Origin: Flavobacterium sp. LHD-80
GTDB lineage: Bacteria > Bacteroidota > Bacteroidia > Flavobacteriales > Flavobacteriaceae
DNA: 64,000 nt
Direction: 5' to 3'
NCBI RefSeq assembly: GCF_030929605.1
Contig: NZ_JAVFVS010000001.1
Span: 310,001-374,000, forward strand
The notes beneath the pieces are model-generated. The model had not been told where the DNA came from and did no database searches. It saw only the letters and a list, made by a program, of their open reading frames with translations. The translations under genes were made by a program, and so were the position numbers. The stretch's first letter is position 1. Each line of letters starts with the position of its first letter. Below, in pieces: positions 17,028 to 26,059 of the stretch.

Positions 17028-19106
17028 ATGAAATATTATTCAACATTATTGTGTCTCGTTTTTTTTGTAACCTGTTCTGCTTTTTCACAAGAAAAGGTAG
17101 TGAAATATACAGTTTCGGGCGGAGAAACGATAAACCAGATTGCGGTAAAATTTAAAACTACGCCTTATGATATCTATACTCTGAACCCAGATGCAAGAAA
17201 TGGAATAAAGCCTAATACGGTTTTATTGATTCCTGCAAGTGGTGCTAAAGCAGCGGTGCCTAAAACTACCGCTAATTCAAAAGAAATTATTCATGAAGTA
17301 CAGGCAAAAGAAACGTTTTGGAGTATCGAACAAAAATATGGAATTTCTGACGAAGCGTTGAAGGCGGCAAATCCTTTTTTAGAAAAAGATGGCGTTCAAA
17401 CGGGACAGAAATTGGTAATTCCGGCAAAGGGTTCTGCTTCAAAAACTGCATCTGCAAGTACAAAAACGGTGAAAAGTACAGCACAAGAAAAGTATGTCTA
17501 TCATGATGTTTTGCCTAAAGAAACGAAATTTGGTATTGCAAATAAATATGGCATTTCTGTTGCAGAATTAGAAAAACGTAATCCTGAAATTGTGCAGAAT
17601 TTGCCAATTGGTTACAGATTAACTATAAAAGGAACCGCACCTAAAACGGAAGCCGCGCCAATTACAAATGCAGTTAAACCAGCTGAAACTAAAAAAGCGA
17701 CTGAAACTTCTAAAAAAGCAGTTTCTTATATGGAATATCAAGTAAAACCAAAAGAGACTTTTTATAGTTTAGGAAGAACATTTCATTTGTCTCAAGAAGA
17801 ATTGACGGCTTTAAACCCGTCGCTTTCTGAAGGTGTAAAAGAAGGAATGGTTTTAAAAGTTCCGACAGGATATTTAGCGCCTCAGCCAATTATTGCTCAA
17901 GCACAGCCTACTGAAAAAGCTATTGAGAAACCAACTATAAACAATGTAGACGCTCCAAGCGGTATTAAAATTGTTGACAAAGTAAAATCAGAAACGGTTT
18001 CTGCTGATCCAGAAATAGTTGAATTGACAAAGAAAAGAGGTCAGACCGAGCGTCAGAAAGTTGTTTTGTTATTGCCATTTAACTTGGCAAAACTTCAAAG
18101 CGATACGACAAGTATGGCAACTAAAATTAAAAATGACAAATTTTTAAATATGACGCTGGACTTTTATTCGGGAGCTATGATGGCAATTGACTCGGCTAAA
18201 ACTTTAAAATTGCCAATTGATGTTGCTATTTATGACTCGCAGGAAACAAAAACGTCATCAAATATTTCGAGTTTAATTGCTCAGAATAAATTACAGAATG
18301 CAAACGCAGTTATTGGGCCATTTTATCAAAATAATGCTGAAGCGACTGCAAATATGCTTCGTGCCGATAGTGTTCCTGTAATTTCGCCATTATCAAAAGA
18401 TGCAGCAAATCCAATTGATAACTTGTATCAGGCGATCCCATCAAATGATGTCATCCGCAATGCTGTTTTTGATTATATGCGTGCTAAAAACGGAAACATT
18501 GTGGCTGTGGTTGATAAGAAAAAAGAATCGGTGATTAATTATATTAAGCAAAATCAAAAAGGTGTTGTATTTGCTGCGTTAACTGAAACTGGCGGATTAG
18601 ATGTTGCTAATTTAAAAAGTTTGCTTTTGCCAAATAGAATGAACTACGTTGTGATGGAAACAGGAAATACAGCGATGGTAAAAACAACAATAAAAGCATT
18701 GCTTGATTCGCAAAAAACATGTCAGGTACAATTGGTTATTTTGGAGCCAAACAGCACATTAGATACAGACGAAATTAGCTTTGACAATTTAATTAAACTG
18801 AAATTGATGTATCCGTCTGTAACGCGCGAAAGTGATGAAGCTGGAGCTTTAATTTTCAAAAAAGCGTATAGATTAAAAAACAAGGTAAATCCGACTGCTT
18901 ATGCAACGAAGGGATTTGATGTTACTTTTGATACCATGATGCGCTTGGTTCAAGGGAAAACATATCAAGAAACGGCAGATTTAATGACCACAGAGCAAGT
19001 GGATAATAAATTTCAATATTACAAAAAAGAAGATGGCGGTCACGCAAACAAAGGTGTTTACATTTTATATTATGACACCGATTTAACTTTAAAAGCAGCA
19101 AATTAA
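17028..19106 (+). CDS. four-LysM protein with periplasmic-binding-protein-like domain
   Basis: A 692-residue exported protein. Signal peptide 1-20 (ending AFSQ). Four LysM domains lie at about 26-70, 87-129, 155-197 and 236-278. A Pro/Thr linker leads into a C-terminal domain (about 345-690) with the type I periplasmic-binding fold ('ERQKVVLLLPFNL', 'LDFYSGAMMAIDSA', 'NAVIGPFYQNNAEATANML', 'VISPLSK'). That region is similar in layout to LpoA/LivK-like receptors, so it may regulate cell-wall synthases or sense a ligand at the wall rather than feed an ABC transporter. Its stop overlaps the osmC start by one base (TAATG). Confidence 0.82.
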   Translation: MKYYSTLLCLVFFVTCSAFSQEKVVKYTVSGGETINQIAVKFKTTPYDIYTLNPDARNGIKPNTVLLIPASGAKAAVPKTTANSKEIIHEVQAKETFWSIEQKYGISDEALKAANPFLEKDGVQTGQKLVIPAKGSASKTASASTKTVKSTAQEKYVYHDVLPKETKFGIANKYGISVAELEKRNPEIVQNLPIGYRLTIKGTAPKTEAAPITNAVKPAETKKATETSKKAVSYMEYQVKPKETFYSLGRTFHLSQEELTALNPSLSEGVKEGMVLKVPTGYLAPQPIIAQAQPTEKAIEKPTINNVDAPSGIKIVDKVKSETVSADPEIVELTKKRGQTERQKVVLLLPFNLAKLQSDTTSMATKIKNDKFLNMTLDFYSGAMMAIDSAKTLKLPIDVAIYDSQETKTSSNISSLIAQNKLQNANAVIGPFYQNNAEATANMLRADSVPVISPLSKDAANPIDNLYQAIPSNDVIRNAVFDYMRAKNGNIVAVVDKKKESVINYIKQNQKGVVFAALTETGGLDVANLKSLLLPNRMNYVVMETGNTAMVKTTIKALLDSQKTCQVQLVILEPNSTLDTDEISFDNLIKLKLMYPSVTRESDEAGALIFKKAYRLKNKVNPTAYATKGFDVTFDTMMRLVQGKTYQETADLMTTEQVDNKFQYYKKEDGGHANKGVYILYYDTDLTLKAAN

Positions 19107-19507
19107 TGACATCAAAAGTAACCTATTTAGGCGATTTAAGAACAAGCTCAATTCATGTGCAATCTGGAAGTGAAATTATCTCAGATGCACCATTAGATAA
19201 TAACGGAAAGGGAGAAGCTTTTTCTCCAACAGATACAGTTGCCAATGCTTTAGCAAGCTGTATGATGACGATTATGGGAATTAAAGCCCGTGATTTAGAA
19301 GTTGATTTTGTAGGCTCTACAGCCGAAGTAACAAAAATCATGAATGCAGAACCAAGACGAATTGGAGCAATTGAAATTGTGTTTAATATGAAGAGCAATG
19401 CTGATGAAAAAAGCAAAACAATTTTAGAACGTGCTGCAATGACTTGTCCTGTATTCTTGAGTTTAAGCAACGAAATAGAAAAGAAAATTACTTTTAACTG
19501 GAGTTAA
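19106..19507 (+). CDS. OsmC-family peroxiredoxin
   Basis: A 133-residue protein of the OsmC/Ohr family, reducing organic hydroperoxides or peroxide stress products with two redox cysteines. These are visible in 'NALASCMMTIMGIKA' (about Cys53) and 'AAMTCPVFLSLS' (about Cys114), and the family's glutamate and arginine lie between them. Length fits OsmC. The start ATG overlaps the stop of the LysM gene by one base, so its translation is probably coupled to it. It ends at a bidirectional terminator shared with the GH35 gene. Confidence 0.85.
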   Translation: MTSKVTYLGDLRTSSIHVQSGSEIISDAPLDNNGKGEAFSPTDTVANALASCMMTIMGIKARDLEVDFVGSTAEVTKIMNAEPRRIGAIEIVFNMKSNADEKSKTILERAAMTCPVFLSLSNEIEKKITFNWS

Positions 19508-19527
19508 TTTTCGACTAAATAAAATAG

Positions 19528-19554
19528 AAAAGCCATTCATTACGAATGGCTTTT
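19528..19554. terminator. bidirectional terminator between osmC-like and GH35 genes
   Basis: An 11-bp stem (19528-19538 with 19544-19554) with a 5-nt loop and flanking A and T tracts, in the gap between convergent genes ending at 19507 and 19558. Confidence 0.9.
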
Positions 19555-19557
19555 TTT

Positions 19558-21414
19558 TCATCCCTTTTCAGGTTTTAGATCTTCCAAAATTGGCGTTGCA
19601 ATAGTTTTGACTACTTTTTGCAAGGTTTCATTTTTTTGTTCCAAAATGGTAATTTGGTTTTTACCTTTTTTAAGCCAGCATCCCGGAACGTATAATGTTT
19701 GTTGTGGCCCGACGCTCCAATAACGACCAATGTTGATTCCGTTTATAAAGACAATTCCTTTTCCAAAATCTCGCATATCCAGAAACGTATCTCCAGTTTT
19801 TTTCAAATCAAAAGTCCCTTGATATAAAACAGGACGATTTGCTTTTCCTGTGTTTTTATATGCGGCTAAATCAGGTTCTTTGCTCATTGGAAATTTATAC
19901 ATTTCCCAGTTGCCAGTAATCGTTTCTCCATTGATAATTACCGGACTGATAATTCCTTTATTATTAGAATTAATTTGAGAACCGTAATTGATGCGTCCCA
20001 TATTTTCGACAAAAATATCTAAAGTTGCATTAAAGGGAACTTCAATTTCACAGCTGTATTTTTTGTAATATCGATTTAATTCGGCAACCTTTTTTCCATT
20101 AAGATAGACGATTGCATAATCACGTAATCCATTTAATTCTAATTTTCCACTTATAGGTTGTGTGAATTTTTTGCTGTACCAAACATAGCCGTCGCCTTGA
20201 TTTAATTGCTCAAATGTTTGTGGCGTATCTTCGATAACAGGTTCTATTTTTGATTTTAAATCTTCTAAATCTACAACTTTCGATAAGGAAATGTTTGGAA
20301 TTGTAATCACTGCAATTTTTTCGGGAACGCTCGGGGTTTCATTCGTTTTTAAGAGTTCTCTTAAAGCATTATATTTTGGAGTGGCCCAACCAGCTTCGCT
20401 TATTGGTGCATCATAATCGTATGATGTCATGTCGGGTTGAATGTCATGTTCCTTATCATAATTAGCACCAGAAGTAAATCCGAAATTAGTGCCACCATGA
20501 ACCATATAATAATTAAACGAGACATTGTTGTCTAAATATTTTTTGGTCTGGCGAACCGTTTGTTCTGGTTTTTGAGTAGGGAAGGGCTCTGCCCAATGAT
20601 CCAGCCAACCCGGATAAAATTCGGCTACCATATAAGGACCTTGTCCATTATTAAATTGATCTACGACTTTTTTTAGTTTTACAACGTCATCTTCACCATT
20701 TGCTGTTGGTAAAGCTCCGGGAAGCGCTCCGCCTTCAAAAAGCCAACTTCCATCTGAAGTAAAAAAGGGAACTTCAAAACCAATATCTTTTAATTGCTGA
20801 AAAACCGCAGCACTGTATTTTTTATGTTCTTCTAACGGAATATCTTTTCGTTGTGAAACATATGAACCAAATTCATTTTCGCCCTGAACCATAATAATTG
20901 GTCCACCTTTTGTGATTTGTAAATTAGCAACCTGTTTGTACAATTCTGTAAAATAGGCTTTTGTAGCGTTTAAATACGCAGTGTTGTTGCCACGAATAAC
21001 CATATTAGGGACATTCTGCAAAAACCAAGGATAACCACCAAATTCCCATTCGGCGCATACGTAGGGGCCTGGACGTAAAATCACAAACAAACCTTCTTCT
21101 TGAGCGGTTTTAATATATTCTGATAAATTTTTATTGCCTGTTTTAAAATCCCAGACTCCGGGAGCAATTTCATGATAATTCCAAAATACATAAGTCGCAA
21201 CAGCATTTAAACCCATTGCTTTCATCATTTTTAAGCGATGTCTCCAATACGGTTGCGGAATACGGGAATAATGCATTTCGCCAGAATGAATTTGTATTGG
21301 CTTTCCGTCCAAAAGAAAATTTCCGTCTTTAATAGCAAAGGTTTGTTTGTTTTGTGCCGATAGATCAGAGAATAAGCAAAAAGCGACAAAGAAAATTACA
21401 TATATTTTTTTCAT
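19558..21414 (-). CDS. GH35 beta-galactosidase
   Basis: A 618-residue exported glycosidase. Signal peptide about 1-20 ('CLFSDLSAQ'). The GH35 catalytic barrel covers about 25-345 with 'QIHSGEMHYSRIP' and 'LRPGPYVCAEWEFGG' signatures, the acid/base in 'VQGENEFGSY' and the nucleophile Glu in 'MVAEFYPGW'. Beta-sandwich domains (about 385-610) resemble galactose-binding folds. It should release terminal beta-galactose from host or plant glycans. I start at ATG 21414; the upstream ATG at 21444 adds a non-signal extension. As the last gene of the Sus-like operon it pairs with the GH109-type gene. Confidence 0.92.
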   Translation of the reverse strand: MKKIYVIFFVAFCLFSDLSAQNKQTFAIKDGNFLLDGKPIQIHSGEMHYSRIPQPYWRHRLKMMKAMGLNAVATYVFWNYHEIAPGVWDFKTGNKNLSEYIKTAQEEGLFVILRPGPYVCAEWEFGGYPWFLQNVPNMVIRGNNTAYLNATKAYFTELYKQVANLQITKGGPIIMVQGENEFGSYVSQRKDIPLEEHKKYSAAVFQQLKDIGFEVPFFTSDGSWLFEGGALPGALPTANGEDDVVKLKKVVDQFNNGQGPYMVAEFYPGWLDHWAEPFPTQKPEQTVRQTKKYLDNNVSFNYYMVHGGTNFGFTSGANYDKEHDIQPDMTSYDYDAPISEAGWATPKYNALRELLKTNETPSVPEKIAVITIPNISLSKVVDLEDLKSKIEPVIEDTPQTFEQLNQGDGYVWYSKKFTQPISGKLELNGLRDYAIVYLNGKKVAELNRYYKKYSCEIEVPFNATLDIFVENMGRINYGSQINSNNKGIISPVIINGETITGNWEMYKFPMSKEPDLAAYKNTGKANRPVLYQGTFDLKKTGDTFLDMRDFGKGIVFINGINIGRYWSVGPQQTLYVPGCWLKKGKNQITILEQKNETLQKVVKTIATPILEDLKPEKG

Positions 21415-21442
21415 TTTATTTGAATATGAATTGTCTAAAAAC

Positions 21443-21480
21443 AAGACAAGAGAGCAATATTTACTTCACTCTCTTGTCTT
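21443..21480 (-). terminator. intercistronic hairpin, possible attenuator
   Basis: A 12-bp perfect stem (21443-21454 with 21469-21480) with a 14-nt loop; reading leftward, a G and T tract follow. It lies between the GH109-like and GH35 genes and could reduce readthrough or protect an RNA end. Confidence 0.6.
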
Positions 21481-21498
21481 TTCTAACTAACCAATAAT

Positions 21499-22875
21499 TT
21501 ATTCTGAAAACTCTAATTTTTTCAATTTATTCCATCCTCCACGTGTGAAATCTGGTATTTCAACTGGAGCAGAATTGTTGTCCAATGAAATTTCTGTTAA
21601 CGGACCAAGACAAGACCATTCAGCTAAATCGTAAACATCCATATCTAACGGAAGTCCTTTTTGCAGACAATGAATTAAACGGTAATCCATGATGAAATCC
21701 ATTCCGCCGTGACCGCCTACTTTCTTAGCTTGCTCTTCAATTCCTTTTGCAATTGGGTGTTTGTATTTTTCCATCAATGCTTTTTTAACTTCTTCTGGAA
21801 CAAAAGAGTGTGCACTTAATTTTTCGTGATTTGTTTTTACATCATCACTTAATTCTTTTCCGTCTAAAGCATAACCTTCTAAAGGATATTTGTTTGCAAA
21901 ACCTTTTGTACCGCTCAATTGGTACATTCTGCTGTATGGACGAGGTGATGTAACGTCATGCTGAATCTGGATTGTTTTTCCATTTTCAGTACGAATCATT
22001 GTCATTGTATGATCACCATTTCTAAAATCTTTGATTTCCTGACCTGATTTTTGTTTGATATAAGCTGGGTTTCCAACTGCTTTTGTATCCATAGAAACCA
22101 AGAAATTCATTTTGTCTCCTCTATGAATATTTAATGCTTGACAAGCCGGTCCCATTCCGTGCGTCGCATATACATCACCACGGTGTTTGATGTTGTAATC
22201 CATTCTCCAGTTGTTCCAATATTCTCCCCAAAATGGTTGTAAACCATGAATGTAAGAACCTTCAGCATGAAGAATTTCACCAAATAAACCTTGTTGTGCC
22301 ATGTTTAAAGTAGTCAATTCGAAGAAATCGTAAACACAGTTTTCTAACTGCATACAGTGTTTTCTAGTTTTTTCTGAAGTATCAATAAGTTCCCAAATTT
22401 CTTTCATAGTCAAAGCTCCTGGAACTTCAATGGCAACGTGTTTTCCGTCTTTCATTGCTTGAACTCCAATTACAGCATGATGAAGCCAATCTGTAGCAAC
22501 ATAAACTAGATCTACATTTGGAAGAGCAGTAACTTTTCTCCAAGCGTTCTCGTCGCCATAAAATTCCTGTGCTTTAGGAAGTCCGGCTTTGGTTAAAATT
22601 TCATTCGCTTTTGAAGTATTTTCCTGAGTCATGTCGCATAGCGCCACAATTTCTACACCTGGAATATGCGTCATGCGCTCTACAGCACCTGGTCCGCGCA
22701 TTCCTAAACCAATGAAAGCGATACGAACATTTGGAATTGGTGCAGCAGCCATACGTAAAACATCTTGCTGGCCTTTTGCACGTGCTGGTGTTTTGGTCTT
22801 AATCATTTGTGCCGATGCTGTCCATCCGAACAAAAGACATGTGATTAACATGAATCTTAAAATACTAGTTTTCAT
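21499..22875 (-). CDS. GH109-type alpha-N-acetylgalactosaminidase-like NAD-dependent glycosidase
   Basis: A 458-residue exported protein. Signal peptide about 1-22 ('GWTASAQ'). The Gfo/Idh/MocA Rossmann motif is 'IAFIGLGMRGPGAVERM' (about 53-69), with 'VEIVALCDMTQENT' following. The sequence as a whole, including 'DKMNFLVSMDTK', 'GDHTMTMIRTENGKTIQ' and 'GGHGGMDFIMDYRLIHCL', matches GH109 enzymes, which use bound NAD in an oxidation-elimination mechanism to cleave terminal alpha-GalNAc, as in blood group A. It therefore should be read as a glycosidase and not a plain dehydrogenase. Export is consistent with work on extracellular or periplasmic glycans together with GH35. Confidence 0.85.
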   Translation of the reverse strand: MKTSILRFMLITCLLFGWTASAQMIKTKTPARAKGQQDVLRMAAAPIPNVRIAFIGLGMRGPGAVERMTHIPGVEIVALCDMTQENTSKANEILTKAGLPKAQEFYGDENAWRKVTALPNVDLVYVATDWLHHAVIGVQAMKDGKHVAIEVPGALTMKEIWELIDTSEKTRKHCMQLENCVYDFFELTTLNMAQQGLFGEILHAEGSYIHGLQPFWGEYWNNWRMDYNIKHRGDVYATHGMGPACQALNIHRGDKMNFLVSMDTKAVGNPAYIKQKSGQEIKDFRNGDHTMTMIRTENGKTIQIQHDVTSPRPYSRMYQLSGTKGFANKYPLEGYALDGKELSDDVKTNHEKLSAHSFVPEEVKKALMEKYKHPIAKGIEEQAKKVGGHGGMDFIMDYRLIHCLQKGLPLDMDVYDLAEWSCLGPLTEISLDNNSAPVEIPDFTRGGWNKLKKLEFSE

Positions 22876-22947
22876 AATTGAATTAATTTGATTTAATAAT
22901 TGATAATCTAAATAGTGATTATCTGGGAATATCTTTTTTTTTTGTTT

Positions 22948-24270
22948 TTATGGTAAAGTCGCAAAGTTTATTTCTGGTTTTTTATTTGCCAAAGGTCTTG
23001 TGAAATTCGTTTTTGGAATTGTTAAATCATTGAAAAAACCTCCATTTTTAAGAAAGAAAGAGGTATTGTCAAGACCACCTGCAAAATCCATTCTATATTC
23101 TTTTGCCCCTGTATTGTCCGTTGTAAATCGGGCAGTGTTGATTTCTGTCCAATTGTCTTTGTCATCGCAAACCCATTGATTATCAAATAAAACTTTGCGA
23201 GACAAATCGCCTTGTTCCGGAATAAAATTCTCTAAAAAGGAATGGAATCTTTTTAAATAAGTATTGGTTTCGGGACGATTAAAACTAGCAATTAATAGCC
23301 ATTTTTGCAACTCTGGTGCATAAAAATACGCAGTATATATTGTTGTGTTATTGCCTTGCGGAAATCCTTGCAACAAGAATTTGTATGTTGTTCCGGCTTT
23401 CCAGTTGTATTTCAGATAGCTTTGGCCTCCTGAACCTTCGTTTCCAAATTCGCCAGTATGTACGTTTTCTCCTTTTTTAAGCATTTTTATTTTGTGAGAT
23501 TCAGGAATGCTTTTAGGATCATCAGTTTGAAATGGGCTCCAAACAGAAAATAAAACTCTTCTTTCTGATGCCGAATTAACCTGAATTCCAAAATAACCTT
23601 CTCCAAAACCATTTGCCATAAAATAAGATCCTATTTTGTCTTCGTCCTTTGGAACTGTAAGTTCGTTATAATACCATTTTGCATTTATGTTTTCAGGAAC
23701 CTGATAATTTAAATGTACCGATGGTCCGCGACGCCCCCAATGATAGAAGTTTCCTTCGTTATTTGGAACAAAAGATATTTTTGCATCATAATCTGCGCTT
23801 GAAATGGTAATACGGTTAATGGATGGAAATTGATTTCCGGTTTTACTGATTCCTTTTATTTTTAAAGCAACATAACCTTCTTTATTGATTTTCCAGCTGC
23901 CAATAGTAATTGCTTTTTTTGAAGCAGTAAATTGCACTTTTCTAGATTCGTTGTCAATGGAAAATTCAAGCTCTGATTTTTCAAAAACTTCAACTGATTC
24001 TTCAACGGTAAATTGAAATGTTCCCGGTTTTGAAATCTTAAAATAAACCGTAAAAAATTCAGAAGCATTGGTCCAATTTTCAATGCCATTATCCGTAATG
24101 GTTTGGTTTTCTTCTAAATGTTTAGAACTGTAGGCATTTCCGGCCATTGGCACAGAAATACTTGTTTTTGGATTTTCCAGAATGCTCTGATCTTTGCTTG
24201 CAGTATTATCTTCAGCACAAGAAAATGAAACTAATAAAGAAGCTAGAAATAAGTAAAATAAGTTTTTCAT
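22948..24270 (-). CDS. DUF5077/DUF3472 lipoprotein of the glycan operon
   Basis: A 440-residue lipoprotein. Lipobox 'LLVSFSC' with Cys18. A DUF5077-like N-terminal beta domain (about 35-155) is followed by a DUF3472-type domain (about 165-440) with 'GRRGPSVHLNYQVPE' and 'FGIQVNSASERRVLFSVWSP' cores. Both folds are lectin-like and common in Bacteroidota glycan loci; a binding rather than catalytic role is likely. It sits between the GH109-type gene and susD; a hairpin at 24299-24324 separates it from susD. Confidence 0.75.
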   Translation of the reverse strand: MKNLFYLFLASLLVSFSCAEDNTASKDQSILENPKTSISVPMAGNAYSSKHLEENQTITDNGIENWTNASEFFTVYFKISKPGTFQFTVEESVEVFEKSELEFSIDNESRKVQFTASKKAITIGSWKINKEGYVALKIKGISKTGNQFPSINRITISSADYDAKISFVPNNEGNFYHWGRRGPSVHLNYQVPENINAKWYYNELTVPKDEDKIGSYFMANGFGEGYFGIQVNSASERRVLFSVWSPFQTDDPKSIPESHKIKMLKKGENVHTGEFGNEGSGGQSYLKYNWKAGTTYKFLLQGFPQGNNTTIYTAYFYAPELQKWLLIASFNRPETNTYLKRFHSFLENFIPEQGDLSRKVLFDNQWVCDDKDNWTEINTARFTTDNTGAKEYRMDFAGGLDNTSFFLKNGGFFNDLTIPKTNFTRPLANKKPEINFATLP

Positions 24271-24298
24271 TTTTGGAATATTAGATTTCTTAAAATTA

Positions 24299-24324
24299 CC
24301 TCTCTAATTAAAAAATTAGAGAGG
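24299..24324 (-). terminator. intercistronic hairpin downstream of susD
   Basis: An 11-bp perfect stem (24299-24309 with 24314-24324) and AAAA loop. The T tract after it is weak, so it may attenuate rather than stop transcription from susC-susD into the enzyme genes. Confidence 0.6.
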
Positions 24325-24351
24325 CTTCAAAAAACAACTAATTCTAAATAA

Positions 24352-26049
24352 TTAAGGATTTTGTGTCAAAGTTCCCGGATATGCATTGATTTCTGACTGC
24401 GGAATATACTGTACCACACGTAAACTTGTAGCCGGTACATCGTTCATTGGCAAATGCGGACCTGGGTAACGGCGCGTCATGGTTTGTCCATTTCGGTAAA
24501 CATCATAACCTCTATGTGCTTCGAAAGCTAATTCCAATTGGCGTTCTTCGTCAATAAGCTGCGCAGCATTTGTACTGTTTAATGAAGTATATCCTCCGCC
24601 AACAATTGATCTTTCACGAATGATATTCAGATTTGTTCTTGCATTTGCATAATCTCCTTTTTTAGCATAAGCTTCGGCCATGTTCAAATACATTTCGGCT
24701 AATCTTGAAATAGTAGGCGAGTGCAGGTGAGAGTCATTATTTTGTAAAGAACATTTTGTAATGTAGAACATTGGATAAACGCGGTTCAGCAACATCATAT
24801 AGTCTTTTTCACCTGTGTACGTTTTACCAGCATACACAATAGAGTATTGATTTTCAGCAGCATTTACAACAGTCAAATTATAATTTGTATTTGAGATTGT
24901 AATATAATACGAACCATCAGGATTTGTTTTAAGAGGCTGTTGCATGTAATTGTAGCCAGTTTGTGTTCCGCCTGCATTGAAAACGTCGTAAATGAAACGG
25001 AAAGCAGCAGTTTTGTTTCCAGCATCATCTGTAACATATTGTGGATCAATAAATGCCCAACGTGCGTCTTTTTTCAAGCCTGATTTTCTTAATAAATCAA
25101 GGTATTCTGCACTTGCATACATTTCGCCCCAACCCTGACCTTGAATGTTAGCGTACATACCGCCAATTCCGTAATAGTGGTCGTAACCTGAAAACTCTGA
25201 AGCAACTTGTTTTACAGCAAAAATAGTTTCAGTTTGCTCATCAGAATCTGGAGCATAAGTGTTATATTTCATAAAACTGTCTCGGCTCAATAAACTATAA
25301 CGTCCGCTTGCAATTACTTTATTTGCATAATCAATAGATAGCGTCGCATATTCTTGATTTGGAGTTTGATACGTTCCACTCATATACAAGTATACTCTTG
25401 AAAGCATTGCTTGAGCCGCTTCTTTAGTTGCATATGCTGCAGGTCTGTCAGCAGTCATTAATGCTTCTGCTTTTTTCAAATCACTTATTGCTTGTGCATA
25501 AGTGTCTTTCACAGTCGATCTGTCTGGAAGCGTCAAATTGTTTAAATCAGCAGGTAATCCATTTACGATTGGCACTCCTAAATTTGTTTCAGGCGATTGC
25601 GAATAAGGTCTTCCATAAGTACGGCATAAGTAAAAATAGATCATGCCTCTTAAATAATAAGCTTCACCCAATTGCTGATCAACAGCTGCACTTTCTCCTT
25701 CTTTAATAATTTTGATCAAATCACTAGATTGTGAGATTATTTTGTAGCTATTGTTCCAAAATACCGATAAACGACCGTTATCAGGAATATGCTGATAAGA
25801 AATGAAAGAGTAAAATGAGTCGGTAGATGTACCTCTAATCATAATGTTGTCACCTGGATATTCTCCAACTCTGTGCATAACATCGGCCCAGCCTTTTAAT
25901 TGTGCGTAACATCCGTTTAGTAAAACTTCGATTGATGCTTCTTTATCTTCCTGAATTTTATCTTGAGTATAGGAATCAAATGGTTCTCTGTCTAACTCAC
26001 ATGAGGACAGGAAACTAATTGCCATGCATAATATAAATATCTTTTTCAT
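24352..26049 (-). CDS. SusD/RagB-family outer-membrane lipoprotein
   Basis: A 565-residue surface lipoprotein. Lipobox 'ISFLSSC' with Cys17. The SusD alpha-helical scaffold shows TPR-like repeats ('QQLGEAYYLRGMIYFYLCRTYG', quoted only partly in the family sense) and a C-terminal SusD domain ('RLAEMYLNMAEAYAKKG', 'IRERSIVGGGY', 'LIDEERQLELAFEAHRGYD'). SusD binds glycan at the cell surface and acts as a lid on SusC. It is 10 bp downstream of susC on the same strand. Confidence 0.93.
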   Translation of the reverse strand: MKKIFILCMAISFLSSCELDREPFDSYTQDKIQEDKEASIEVLLNGCYAQLKGWADVMHRVGEYPGDNIMIRGTSTDSFYSFISYQHIPDNGRLSVFWNNSYKIISQSSDLIKIIKEGESAAVDQQLGEAYYLRGMIYFYLCRTYGRPYSQSPETNLGVPIVNGLPADLNNLTLPDRSTVKDTYAQAISDLKKAEALMTADRPAAYATKEAAQAMLSRVYLYMSGTYQTPNQEYATLSIDYANKVIASGRYSLLSRDSFMKYNTYAPDSDEQTETIFAVKQVASEFSGYDHYYGIGGMYANIQGQGWGEMYASAEYLDLLRKSGLKKDARWAFIDPQYVTDDAGNKTAAFRFIYDVFNAGGTQTGYNYMQQPLKTNPDGSYYITISNTNYNLTVVNAAENQYSIVYAGKTYTGEKDYMMLLNRVYPMFYITKCSLQNNDSHLHSPTISRLAEMYLNMAEAYAKKGDYANARTNLNIIRERSIVGGGYTSLNSTNAAQLIDEERQLELAFEAHRGYDVYRNGQTMTRRYPGPHLPMNDVPATSLRVVQYIPQSEINAYPGTLTQNP

Positions 26050-26059
26050 GATTTTGTTT

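Noticed and set aside
21499..22875. Ordinary Gfo/Idh/MocA sugar dehydrogenase
   Set aside because: Signal peptide, C-terminal motif set and neighbours fit the GH109 glycosidase type better.
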